DNA of 64,000 nucleotides from Cladocopium goreaui (lineage: Eukaryota > Sar > Dinophyceae > Suessiales > Symbiodiniaceae). The stretch lies in the NCBI GenBank assembly GCA_947184155.2, contig CAMXCT020006290.1, forward strand, positions 124,001 through 188,000. The letters are read 5' to 3'. Made by a program: the position numbers and the translations under genes. The notes beneath the pieces are model-generated. The model was not told the origin of the DNA. It made no database searches and saw only the letters and a list, made by a program, of their open reading frames with translations. Of this stretch, positions 10,848-20,564 are shown piece by piece (position 1 is the stretch's first letter; each line of letters starts with the position of its first letter).

Positions 10848-11237
10848 TCATGCGGCATAAAGTGCCTTGGCTTTCACATAGAGAGCCTTGCCCTGCGCCG
10901 TCTTTCCGTTCACAGCGCAAAAACCTTTGATGCCCAACTCCTTCCTGGCCTGGATCACTGCGTTGTTCCAGCCGGAGATGTTCTTGAAGCGGTTCTTGGC
11001 CGCGGCATTGGCCTTCTTGCTCACCACTTTTCCTCTCTTGTTGATCATGAGATCATTGCGTGTGTGCCCAGAGGAAGTTTTCTCCTTCTTGCCCTTGAAG
11101 ACGGCGATCTTGGCACGCTTGCCTCGAGCAATCTTGCTCACTGCCTTCTTCTTCATGACACGAGCTTTCATCGCAGTCGTTGCTTTCATCGCCTTCATGG
11201 CCTTCATGGCCTTCATTGCCTTCATTGCGGACTTCAT
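10848..11237 (-). CDS. Small basic nuclear protein, dinoflagellate histone-like type
   Basis: This is a single-exon gene for 129 residues. The N-terminus is a lysine/methionine repeat (MKSAMKAMKAMKAMKAMK), followed by a basic core with ARGKRAKIAVFKGKKEKT and NKRGKVVSKKANAAAKNRF. The C-terminus has the motif GKTAQGKALYVKAKALY. The overall pattern is what I recall for abundant dinoflagellate basic chromatin proteins (HCc/HLP, 'major basic nuclear protein'), thought to bind DNA in nuclei that package little DNA with canonical histones. That assignment is from memory of the family. I chose the ATG at 11235-11237 because the repeat starts there; the frame is open upstream to 11348 but that part has poor composition. 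The gene sits just downstream of the LINE's 3' end. A CAG/TAG acceptor upstream of the ATG could serve trans-splicing. Confidence 0.7.
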   Translation of the reverse strand: MKSAMKAMKAMKAMKAMKATTAMKARVMKKKAVSKIARGKRAKIAVFKGKKEKTSSGHTRNDLMINKRGKVVSKKANAAAKNRFKNISGWNNAVIQARKELGIKGFCAVNGKTAQGKALYVKAKALYAA

Positions 11238-11534
11238 CTTGATCCAATTTTCACCTACAAAATGCAGATGAGGGATCTCGGACCCAAGAAAAGAACTTGA
11301 ATCTGTTACCCCAGGTGAAGGGCCACAGGCCCACAAAATTGTTGCCAAAAGATCATGCTGGAAAAGCGCATGAATGCAATCTGCCCCGGATTCAACAAAA
11401 GATCCAAGCCAGACAAGCTATACAAAAGAATCACAAGGATCAAATTCGAGAAGAAATGCGCACAGCCAAGGACAAAGCATCCACAAAACGGACACAGTGC
11501 CGATGCACGCCAAAACTGAGAGCCAACGAAAAAA
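11238..11534 (-). other. Spacer between LINE stop codon and basic protein gene
   Basis: About 300 bp separate the LINE ORF stop from the basic protein ATG. It should contain the LINE 3' UTR and the 5' leader of the downstream gene. I see no poly-A tail that would mark the LINE's 3' end. The last 14 bases before the ATG resemble the end of the dinoflagellate spliced leader at 10 of 14 positions, which is weak. Confidence 0.4.
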
Positions 11535-14500
11535 TTACTGATCATGTTCATTGGCAGCTCCCAAAACAGCCGCCATGCAAGCACAAATGTCTACCCACTT
11601 TGACTGTAGAAAAGCTGACAAACCCAGAGTGGGGATGCCACAAATTGATGCGACAGAGTCGCTTGCAGCAAGCTGGGCGCAAATCACAGGGGCATGCTCA
11701 CCCAAGCAGGAAGACCTGACATAATCCCAACGCGGACATTGCCACCAACGATGAATCTCGGTTTCAACACCAAGGCGACAAAACGGACAAGTAGCAGACA
11801 CAGTACCGCGAGAAGACCGGTTCAGACGATCAGCAGTGAGAGTGGCACCTTGCATAATACAACGAATACTGCATGCAACCTCATCGGAACCCAGAACACG
11901 ACGCAACAGAGCCCGATCAACATGTTCCAAATTGCGCATGTCACGTCTGCGCCGACTAGCAGTCTGAAAACACACATGGCGCATGGCATCGCGCAAAGCA
12001 TGCAAGCATGAAAGGCTATGTTGATGCAGTTCCCTCTTATGAAGCAAACGTGTGCTTGCAAAAGTTTTCATCACATCAGCCATATCAGAGGCCTGGGCGA
12101 AGGATTGACACATAACTCTGCGGCGACATTCCATGGTCTTGCAGACTAGATGAAACATTTGTCCGCTTTGAGACGCCAGTTGATTCCAAGCAACCCACCT
12201 CCACCCAAAAGCCTGAAGGGCCTGTTGAAGCCGAACATAAAAGGAATCAGCAGGAGGACAAGTCATTTCAGAACATAAATGGAAATGGGACTGCAAAAGC
12301 TGTTGATATTCCAAATTGGTATTTGCCAGCCGAAACAACAACGCAACCTGTTCATGAAGCAGCGCATGAGGAATAGAGGACCGATGAATAGGACTGAGAA
12401 GAGCAAGACTAACTTCTAAGCACCTACGGGTATTGGTGCGACCACCAGAGAGCACATTGACAAGGATGCGCTGTGTGCGAGCATCAACCGCACTCAGAGG
12501 ATCCCAAGCGATAGCAGAGTAAGTGAGCATATTCATCAAAGCCCCAATATCTCTAGATCGAGGTTCATACCCGACTGACAAACACTTGAACCGTTTGGCA
12601 ATGGTTAAGAACTTGTCCAACAACGCAGTCCAGTGAGCAGAAGAGCCAACGCAGAGAGCGCCGAGATCAAAATGCCCACCCAATATTTCCAAAATAGTGA
12701 GACGCCCCAAGTTGACGCCTCCAATTTGAAAATGAGCCGCGCTCACGGCATCATTGCCTGGACAAGTACTGGCCCACTTGCACTTACCGATGTTCAAGGT
12801 GACATGCTGGTCCTGAAGCCAACTAACAAAGAAATCATGCGCAGCGTGAAGCTGAGACAGATGAGGCGAAGACAACAGGACATCATCAGCATAAAGCGAG
12901 ATAGAAACCTCAGGAAAACGACGAGCCAACTCACGAATAGGACAGCAGAGAAACGCAGACAAACACGCCGGAGCGCTAGGGTCCCCTTGAAACAGGCCGT
13001 TAGTACTGGAGAAGGACGCGTCAGAGAAACGACCTTGGAGTTTCCAAATACGACGAAGACCAGACCACAGACTGTGAAGAGCACTAGCACACGCAGGTTG
13101 CACGCCGCATTCAACCAAGCTGTCACGCACTTTGCGCCAAGGAAGCGAGTCGAAACACTTGTGCATGTCATAGGAAACCAAATAAACATGACAACCAGAC
13201 AAGGAAGCATTTTGACAACGAAGATACGTGGAGGCCATAGCAGCTTGGGCAGACTCACCAGTGCGAAAGCCATGAGAGCACGATGGCAGAGAACACTCCA
13301 AAACAGCATGCAGACGTTGCGCAACGACACCAGACCAAGCACGGTAAACCACAGAAGCCACAGAGATCGGACGCAAACCAGCAGGATCAGTCAGAAAGTC
13401 AACAGAAGCTTTCTTGGGAATCAAAGTAGTCACAACCGTGCGCAAACAAGGATGCCAAGTGCCAGAAGCAGCCATGCCATACAAAACCTGAGCCAAGAGA
13501 TCCCAGAAACAGGCGGGCAAGGCAAGCAACTCACACCGACGCCAACCGTCAGCACCACAAGCGGAGTGAGCCGCAATTTTGTCAACTGCAGACCGAAGAT
13601 CAGAACCAGACATGCGAAGCATATCAAGCTGGTGCAACGTACTTTTGAGAGAGCTAGACAAGGCAGGCTCAGCAAAACCATTTTCGGTGAAGTTTGATGG
13701 GCAAGAAGGGGCTGCATCCGGGCGTCGAGCCAAGATCGGTTGCCAGATCTCTTCAACCTTTCGAAAGCAAGCAACGGTATCGTGAATGTTTTGCCAGGAG
13801 GTGTATTTGGCCTTAGCCCATTTGAATCTTTCAGCCTGCGACATTTGCATGCGAGTGCGCCAGGCCGACAAAACTTCATCGCGACGTTGTTTATTGCGCC
13901 GATCAATCGTGCGCCGCAACCAATCAAGTTGAGTTTGGACTTCAACCTTGCCAGGGAGTTGGCTCGGGAGAGGATGAGAGCGAAACACAAGGAGGATGCG
14001 ACGACGAGCATTTGTCCAGATGGCTTGGCTGTGATTGTTAGCAACACAAGAATCCCAACAGGAGCACAGTTCAGCTAAGCCAGCACGAGCGCGTTCAAGT
14101 CGACGAAAGTCAACATCACCTTGGAGCCGAAGAGACTGCGGATCACAAACCCTAAGAGCAGGAACAACAGCGCGACCGAAATGGGAGGAGCACACAGTTT
14201 TTCCACCAAGTCGGCACTGCCGCGCAAGTTCACATTCAGCGAGTTGGGTCCATAGAGCATACGCATCATCAGGGCGTTCATCTTCAAGGAGATTAGAGAC
14301 ATGAATAAAGTCAGCAGACCAATCCTGGGACTTAACAGAACGGGAGACACACTCGGAAAGAGGGAAAGACCGAGGAGGTTGCAAAACACTCCAAGAGTCA
14401 TGAGCAGGATTGAAATCAAAATCAGCGCAAACGGGTCGGTGGGTGGGGAAGGGAGCAGCAGAGAGAACCTCCCCACACACAAAGGACTGCAACAATGAAG

Positions 14501-17500
14501 GAGAAAAAAGGACATGGTCGATAACGGAACCCGTGTGAGAGTTATGAGCACGGCATGTCACAACTTCCTGAGGATTGGCCGTTCGATAACCCTGCCGCAC
14601 GAGCTGGTGTAAAGCAAGTGAATCCTGAAGAGAGGAATTGAGATCCCCAGCGACAAGGACATGACCGGGCAACGACAGCACCCAACCAACAATCTGGCTC
14701 AGCATGTCTTCTCGGCGTTGAACATCATGTGTGTGACCGTAGCACGCAACACAAGTAATATCCGCTTTGCCAAACTGCTGAGACACTTTGCCAGCAACAA
14801 TACGACCATCGGCCCAATAATCCAACAGACAATCCGGGAGATCAAGCGGCGAAAGACGAACGCCAGGACCACCAATCAAGGCAACACCTCGAGACGACGA
14901 AACGCCAGGACCATGCACAGGAGCGCCCCAAACTACACAACGCCCTGACTGCTGCAGTCGCATAGTAACACTGGCTTGCCCGGTACCGGTGAGAGCAGTC
15001 TCCGAGACACACGCCAGACCAAACGTAAGAGCACAGACCGCAGCAACACGGGAAAAAAGGGAAGTCACATTCATAGCAGCAACCCGAAACAAGGAAGGAG
15101 TTGAACCAGATTCAGTTTCACCCCCTTTGACATCAGCTTGGCCTTTCGCCTTGCGCTTCTTCTTGTTCTTCACAGAAGAGGTGGGAACAGCCACAGAGAC
15201 CTTACGAGCTCCAACTACAGCAGGTTGAGCAACCGGCACAGGCAAGGTTTGATCGCGAAAACGGGAACGACTGCGCGAACGGACAGGGCCACCAACACAA
15301 GGAGCAACAGGAACAGGGGGGCGACTGCGTTTGGAACTTTGGGCGCGATGCCATTCATGAGGAAGCAACGGGCGACGACCACGAGCTTGCGCAGCATGCG
15401 GACGATGGACAGGACGACACCAAGGAGGCGACCACCAGTCAGGAACGTCGCACACAGCCAAACTCTGACGCAAGAGGTCCCAATGACCAGCCGCCAGGAC
15501 AGAAGCAAACCGATTATACCTCCCACGCTGGAGCATGCGAAACACAAGCCAGCGGACGCTTGGGCTATGGATGCCATCATTCTGGAGTTGAGTTTGAGCT
15601 TCACGACTGTTATAAGTCAAAGCTTCACCCAGATTTTTCCAACCACCAACGTCTTGCGCCTGTTGGGCCAAAGGGAGCAAAATGGAGTCAGCGTGCAAGC
15701 GCTCAAAAATCCAAGCAACTTCAGCAAAGCCAGCAGTTTGCAAGCGAAGGATTTCAGCCACAATTGCCAGATTGGTGGAACGGGGAAAAGAGCCCACAGG
15801 AATTGATGACAGATTGCTGCTTTGTTTTTCGACTGGCTTTTTCCGTTTTGGTAAAGCGTCCGAAGGAACAGGTTCGATAACGACCGGGGGAGGAGGGCCA
15901 CAAGGGAAGGATTGGGCCTGCATCCCGGTCTGACCCTGACAAGAGGCAACAACAAGCTTATCCGCATCACAGCCAGGGTTGCTCGCAACCGTGTCTCCTA
16001 GACGGTCACCACCGGGAGAACAAGCATCGCCAAGAGTTGAACGCACAGGCACGGACAGACCAGAACCCGGACAAGCCAAGGACACAAGCTTCTCATGAAG
16101 GGAACCAGCTCCCCGAAGACATTGCACTTCAACCTCAAGCGCATCAACCCGCTGAGACAAAACCGCAAGCAAGCTGCGCAAATCAGCATGGAGAGGGCCG
16201 CTGGAATCATTGACACTGTCAGCACGCTTGTCAGCAGACGGCATGTCAGGGCGGTCATCCCTGCCAGGACCAACCGTGGGGTGGGCAACAGGAGGGTTTG
16301 ACGAAGGAACGGCATCAGCACATGATGCAGGCAAGGCAGCGATGTCAACAACAACAGCAGGAGACTGCGGCGACGATCCTTCACAACGCCGACGATACAA
16401 CACAAACGACCAGGAAGAAGGCATATCCAAGATGTCTTGAGCAGAGGCAACACGACAAGTTCCATCGTCATACAACAGCCAATCGTGACCTGAACGAACA
16501 AGCAAAACATAATGCCCGGAAGACGCAGACTCACCCAAGTGACACACGGCAAGGTGCATATCCCAAGACGCATCAGCAACAACAACCGTGTCGGGGAGTG
16601 AAATAGCCGTGTGTTTTTTCTTATCATTGACATCAGCCCTCAGAGTCTGAATGAGAAGCCAGTCATTCAAAGAAAGACGCTTAGACACAGCTTCCGCGTG
16701 TTCAGCAAAACAACATGAGCACGAGACTTCAACCTCAGGGTTGGCCGAACAGCATTGATCATCATCAAGCAGCTTCTGCAACGAAGTAGAGCCGCCACTG
16801 GGAGCGGGAACGCGCCAAAGAGAAAAACTTGATTCAGCTGTCTTGGGCTCACTGCACCCAACACATTCAAGAGCAACATGTTCAGTGACAGAAAGATGCG
16901 AACACAAAACCGACTCAGAGTCCAACCACTTCTGCAACCACAAAGCAGCATCTTGCTGCTGACCATGCTCGAGGTGATGATGTTTGATGAAGCGCGTCCA
17001 CTGGGCCGGCGACAAGTCATCCAACAAACGCCTCAAGGAAACATCTTGAAGGACAGACGAGCGCAAATCCGACTTTTTGACAATGTGAGCCAAACAACGG
17101 ACAGCCACAGCCGCAAAACATGTGTTCCCGAGATTAGGCAGGGTTCCAAGCTCAAACTCAGGTTCGGTCGAAGCGAGCTCCCGAGCAACACCAGCGTTGG
17201 GCAAAGGCGGAAAAGCAACTTGATAGGCATCATCCAAAGGACCAAACGGATTAGTAGAAAGAACCCCTCCCTTAGCTCCACCCCGAGTGTCAGCACCATG
17301 GCCATTGTCAGGACCAACAGAAGCATTTTCAGAGTCAGCTCGCCGACTCTTTCGCTTTGGGCTCGCATCTTCAACATGGCGGGACGGGACAAGAGGAGGA
17401 CCACCACTGGCAGGACCAGGAAGATGCTGAAGTAACAGAGTACAACCAAGCTCAGCAATTGTAAACACAATGTCCGCAGGTGGACAGGGCGCAGCTATGG

Positions 17501-18587
17501 TCACAACTCCCTTGAAAGACGAAACCAAGTAGGGCTTGAACGAGTCAGAGGTCAGAGTGGCAACCAGAACAGCAGGATCAAGGGATCGGGGAACATGCGC
17601 AATACGATACTTGAAGTGATCAGCAGGCACAAACACAGCATGCGGCTGCACAATGGCTTTAACTTCTCTCTCATGATCTTTGTGGATCCTGATCCCCCAA
17701 CGAAAAGGAGTACGCACAACAGACCAAGGGTGAGCAAAGCTAGCCAAATACAACTGCAAACTTTGGCGAGTGTGGGCCGCAGAACCTTCAAGGACAGGAC
17801 AGCCAGGAGAAATCCAGACGCAACACAAGTCTTTCGCCTCAGGAATGGTGTGAATATCCCGAACCAAAACGGCACTGTGCTGCGTTCCCGATTTCAAACA
17901 GGTAAGGGCATCCGCTTTTGGGAGGCGAACAGAAACGCGAATGATATCAGCCCTGACATTGTGGCCGGAGGCGGTCCATGCGCCAGCCAGCTTTTGGCCA
18001 GTGGCATCGCCAAGCATATGACTCACGTGTGAATTCAAATTCGCGACCAAAGTGTCAGACAAACGGTGAGGCAGTTTACCATGTTTGGTCTTGCCTTTGC
18101 CTTTGGACTTGCCCTTGTTGGCCAAGGAGTCCTTATCAGAATCAACAGGCGAAGAAGCAAGTTTCACAAATTTATCAAAGGCAGCCAAAACAGCTCCATC
18201 AGACAAATCTTTCCACCATTCAAGCAACACTTCAACAGAATCAACCGAAGCAAGCGATACCGTAGTCCAAGCAGTAGTTCTCAACTTGTCAGTGCCGAGG
18301 TGCGTGAGAAAAACCTTGTACATGTGATGACTATTGTCAGGAAAGACAACAATAGTCTCGACCGGTTGCACCTCAGAACGCGCAGTTGCTTCAAGAGTGA
18401 CAAGAGTGAAAACACCAACTGGAGGGGCATGGGCAGGAACGGACCGAACAATGCGAGTAGCCTCAACCGCAGACACAAAATAGGCACCTAACTTGCGAGA
18501 CCACAAGTGCGACAAAGGGTCCCCATCAGCCACATCGCGAAATGCATCATGCTTGAGTTGTCCCAAGTCTGCTACAGACTGTGAACC
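11535..18587 (-). CDS. LINE ORF: USP protease, APE endonuclease, reverse transcriptase
   Basis: One open frame of about 2,350 codons, numbered here from the TTG at 18564-18566. Residues 1-465 are unrecognised, with a KGKSKGKGKTK basic patch near 150. Residues 473-727 form a ubiquitin-specific protease domain: Cys box NLGNTCFAA (Cys483), QQDAALWL (537-544), two Cys pairs (568/571 and 616/618) like a USP zinc ribbon, and a His box SGHYVLLV (His685) with YDDG (699-702). Residues 1158-1385 are an APE-type endonuclease (SET 1188-1190, GDLN 1307-1310, SVIDHV 1347-1352, THRPV 1375-1379). Residues 1700-1935 are the reverse transcriptase (FQGDPSAP; YADD 1892-1895). A knuckle C-x2-C-x8-H-x4-C lies at 2260-2277. 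There is no ATG near the 5' end: the first Met is residue 82, and the frame opens just after a TTACAG acceptor at 18588-18590. This suggests the start comes from an upstream exon. The order endonuclease-RT-knuckle is standard for APE-type LINEs; the USP is not. Confidence 0.9.
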   Translation of the reverse strand, partial: GSQSVADLGQLKHDAFRDVADGDPLSHLWSRKLGAYFVSAVEATRIVRSVPAHAPPVGVFTLVTLEATARSEVQPVETIVVFPDNSHHMYKVFLTHLGTDKLRTTAWTTVSLASVDSVEVLLEWWKDLSDGAVLAAFDKFVKLASSPVDSDKDSLANKGKSKGKGKTKHGKLPHRLSDTLVANLNSHVSHMLGDATGQKLAGAWTASGHNVRADIIRVSVRLPKADALTCLKSGTQHSAVLVRDIHTIPEAKDLCCVWISPGCPVLEGSAAHTRQSLQLYLASFAHPWSVVRTPFRWGIRIHKDHEREVKAIVQPHAVFVPADHFKYRIAHVPRSLDPAVLVATLTSDSFKPYLVSSFKGVVTIAAPCPPADIVFTIAELGCTLLLQHLPGPASGGPPLVPSRHVEDASPKRKSRRADSENASVGPDNGHGADTRGGAKGGVLSTNPFGPLDDAYQVAFPPLPNAGVARELASTEPEFELGTLPNLGNTCFAAVAVRCLAHIVKKSDLRSSVLQDVSLRRLLDDLSPAQWTRFIKHHHLEHGQQQDAALWLQKWLDSESVLCSHLSVTEHVALECVGCSEPKTAESSFSLWRVPAPSGGSTSLQKLLDDDQCCSANPEVEVSCSCCFAEHAEAVSKRLSLNDWLLIQTLRADVNDKKKHTAISLPDTVVVADASWDMHLAVCHLGESASSGHYVLLVRSGHDWLLYDDGTCRVASAQDILDMPSSWSFVLYRRRCEGSSPQSPAVVVDIAALPASCADAVPSSNPPVAHPTVGPGRDDRPDMPSADKRADSVNDSSGPLHADLRSLLAVLSQRVDALEVEVQCLRGAGSLHEKLVSLACPGSGLSVPVRSTLGDACSPGGDRLGDTVASNPGCDADKLVVASCQGQTGMQAQSFPCGPPPPVVIEPVPSDALPKRKKPVEKQSSNLSSIPVGSFPRSTNLAIVAEILRLQTAGFAEVAWIFERLHADSILLPLAQQAQDVGGWKNLGEALTYNSREAQTQLQNDGIHSPSVRWLVFRMLQRGRYNRFASVLAAGHWDLLRQSLAVCDVPDWWSPPWCRPVHRPHAAQARGRRPLLPHEWHRAQSSKRSRPPVPVAPCVGGPVRSRSRSRFRDQTLPVPVAQPAVVGARKVSVAVPTSSVKNKKKRKAKGQADVKGGETESGSTPSLFRVAAMNVTSLFSRVAAVCALTFGLACVSETALTGTGQASVTMRLQQSGRCVVWGAPVHGPGVSSSRGVALIGGPGVRLSPLDLPDCLLDYWADGRIVAGKVSQQFGKADITCVACYGHTHDVQRREDMLSQIVGWVLSLPGHVLVAGDLNSSLQDSLALHQLVRQGYRTANPQEVVTCRAHNSHTGSVIDHVLFSPSLLQSFVCGEVLSAAPFPTHRPVCADFDFNPAHDSWSVLQPPRSFPLSECVSRSVKSQDWSADFIHVSNLLEDERPDDAYALWTQLAECELARQCRLGGKTVCSSHFGRAVVPALRVCDPQSLRLQGDVDFRRLERARAGLAELCSCWDSCVANNHSQAIWTNARRRILLVFRSHPLPSQLPGKVEVQTQLDWLRRTIDRRNKQRRDEVLSAWRTRMQMSQAERFKWAKAKYTSWQNIHDTVACFRKVEEIWQPILARRPDAAPSCPSNFTENGFAEPALSSSLKSTLHQLDMLRMSGSDLRSAVDKIAAHSACGADGWRRCELLALPACFWDLLAQVLYGMAASGTWHPCLRTVVTTLIPKKASVDFLTDPAGLRPISVASVVYRAWSGVVAQRLHAVLECSLPSCSHGFRTGESAQAAMASTYLRCQNASLSGCHVYLVSYDMHKCFDSLPWRKVRDSLVECGVQPACASALHSLWSGLRRIWKLQGRFSDASFSSTNGLFQGDPSAPACLSAFLCCPIRELARRFPEVSISLYADDVLLSSPHLSQLHAAHDFFVSWLQDQHVTLNIGKCKWASTCPGNDAVSAAHFQIGGVNLGRLTILEILGGHFDLGALCVGSSAHWTALLDKFLTIAKRFKCLSVGYEPRSRDIGALMNMLTYSAIAWDPLSAVDARTQRILVNVLSGGRTNTRRCLEVSLALLSPIHRSSIPHALLHEQVALLFRLANTNLEYQQLLQSHFHLCSEMTCPPADSFYVRLQQALQAFGWRWVAWNQLASQSGQMFHLVCKTMECRRRVMCQSFAQASDMADVMKTFASTRLLHKRELHQHSLSCLHALRDAMRHVCFQTASRRRRDMRNLEHVDRALLRRVLGSDEVACSIRCIMQGATLTADRLNRSSRGTVSATCPFCRLGVETEIHRWWQCPRWDYVRSSCLGEHAPVICAQLAASDSVASICGIPTLGLSAFLQSKWVDICACMAAVLGAANEHDQ

Positions 18588-19227
18588 CTGTAATCATTAA
18601 AAATACAAAAAAAAATACAACTCCAAATTACAGAAAAAATACAACACTGAGCAGGGCAAAATTATCAACAAAAGGAAAATACAACATACATTGATGGATT
18701 CGCGGTTTTGTTCTTTGACGGCATGTCTAAAGAACGCAAAAAATACAAAAGGACAAAGTGCAATCTGTGAAGGACTGGAAAAATACAACAAAAAATACAA
18801 AAAAATGGAAAAATACAAAAAAAATACAAAAATACAAAGTGTATTGTTTTTGTATTTTATTTGTATTTTTTTGTATTTTTACAAAAAAAGTACGAAAAAA
18901 TACAAAAAAAATACGAATGCAATTGCTCAAAAATACAAAATACAAAAAAAATACGAATCAACAATTTCAAAAATACGAAAAACAAAAAAAATACGAACCC
19001 AAAATTTCAAAAATACAAAATACAAAGAAAAGACAAATTCAAAAATAAGCGAGAGAGCCAACCCCGTGTTCACTTTTGGAAATCAGGAACCAAAATACAA
19101 AAAAAATACAAAACCAACCAGTTGTATTTTCCAAACCCTGCAGTTCTGATTTTGTATTTTTGGGTTGTATTTTTTTCGTATTTTTTTTGTATTTTTAAAT
19201 ATTGGTAGAAGACCCTTCTGTAGCCAC
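18588..19227 (-). other. Candidate intron inside the LINE, TACAAAA-rich tract
   Basis: This 640-bp stretch is built almost entirely of aaaaatacaaaa-like units, with T-rich reversed blocks at about 18840-18880 and 19120-19200. On the minus strand a GT donor (TCCGGG then GTGGCT) at its 5' edge and a TTACAG acceptor at its 3' edge keep the reading phase between the upstream 408-codon frame and the long ORF. A GA donor a few codons further is also possible. The alternative reading is a low-complexity spacer or insertion between two separate ORFs. Confidence 0.5.
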
Positions 19228-20421
19228 CCCGGACAACTCAACATCATGCCTTTCTCCACTCACAGCGTCACCATCGGTAGCTGCTGGTTTCACAACTTTC
19301 CAGTCACGAGCACGCAACCTCCATGTTTGCACTTCAGGCAAAGGAGGAGGAGCCGCCGGGGCAGCAGTTGAGAGAGAAGAAGAAACAGGGTCAATTTGAT
19401 CAATTTTCTTCCACGACAACTTGGCCTTATAAGCAGCGCCACAAATAATGTCAAGCTGATGTTTCAGCGATTCACTTTTTTGTAGTCGCCGCAAAGTGGC
19501 TTCATCTTGCGCGAGCATCCGAACTTGCTGCATGGGTGGCTTCAGTTGTCGGGCATTCAAGCCCTGCAAGATGTTGTCCAACCATGACTTGGAACCAATT
19601 TCCTCCAAACCAGTGCCCCCAAGAAGATCCGGCCACAAAGACTTCCGGACAACAACAACGTGAGAGCGACGACACACTGTCAGCTTAGAAGGCACATGCA
19701 TGACTGCCACGCACACCAGGGCCAGTAGACAAACCCACTGCGCCGCAAGATTGAGAAGGACAATCAGCAAGGACTCAAGCAAACAAAGGCTACCATCACG
19801 GAAAGGCAGCAGCAAAAAGCAAGTCAAGTCAAATCCGCAAAAACAACTGGTCAAGACAGTCAACCCAACACAAATACCCAGAAGGATATTCCAACAGTGA
19901 AGGCGAAGCATTCTGGTGATTTGCACAACTGGCTCAAAAGACAATGATGCAAACAAAGTCAAAAGAGCAAAAACGGTGTTACTAGTCTCGTCAACGAAAC
20001 AAACAAGGTTGCATGACTTGCTTGTGCTACTAGACTCTGGGAGTTGCTGCTTTCCAGACTTGGAACCAAGCTTCAAAGAAACTTGATTGGCCTCACCACT
20101 GCGGTCAAAGTGTCTGGATATTGGTGAAGTCTCATCGGCCTCATCGGCCTCATCGGCCTCATCGGCGTCATCGGCTCCAGCGGCTCCATCGGCTCCAGCG
20201 GCTCCATCGGCCTCATCGGGCCTCATCGGCGTCATCGGCTCCAGCGGCTCCATCGGCTCCAGCGGCTCCATCAGCCTCATCGGCTCCAGCGGCCTCATCG
20301 GCTCCATCGGCCTCATCGGCCTCATCGGCTCCATCGGCCTCAGCAGCTCCAGCGGCTCCAGCGGCCTCATCGGCTCAATTGGCCTGATCGGCGCCAGCGG
20401 TTCCAGCGGCTTCATCGGCAT
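19228..20421 (-). CDS. LINE N-terminal ORF with repeats and hydrophobic segments
   Basis: The open frame is about 400 codons. It begins with a run of degenerate MRPxEP units made by a 9/12-base DNA repeat (20140-20421), then an Asp/Ala/Glu run (DADEADEADEADE). Two strongly hydrophobic stretches follow (LLGICVGLTVLTSCFCG and SLLIVLLNLAAQWVCLL), possibly membrane-spanning. The rest is a charged C-terminal part with a Pro-rich APAAPPPLPEV motif. It has no similarity I recognise and no RNA-binding zinc knuckle. The true start is uncertain because the repeat is open in several frames. Its place upstream of the RT frame makes it ORF1 of the LINE, or the first exon of one fused protein. Confidence 0.55.
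20140..20421. repeat. Degenerate GGCCTCATC / GGCTCCATC tandem repeat
   Basis: Units of 9 to 12 bases (catcggcctcat, cggctccagcgg) are repeated over about 280 bp. The unit length is a multiple of three, so all frames stay open on both strands. This explains several overlapping open frames. Confidence 0.9.
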
Positions 20422-20564
20422 GTCTTTCTGGAAAGCCTATTATGGCCCGAAGCAGGCGGAATCAGTTGCGTCCATTTTGCGCCTATGGTTTGCTTCGCTG
20501 CCTTTTGATTAGTACTGATCCATAGCCTCTTGGCTTGCGATATAGCCTCCAAGTGTCGAACGTA

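Noticed and set aside
10848-11348. Longer 166-residue form of the basic protein
   Set aside because: The extra 37 N-terminal residues have poor composition and precede the characteristic MKxAMK start; they probably read through the leader or LINE 3' end.
12633-13697. 354-codon plus-strand open frame opposite the LINE ORF
   Set aside because: It is antisense to the reverse transcriptase region, rich in Arg/Thr/Gln as expected for a shadow frame, and shows no domain.
18691-19208. Lys/Asn/Tyr-rich open frames on the plus strand
   Set aside because: They are generated by the TACAAAA tract; composition follows the repeat.
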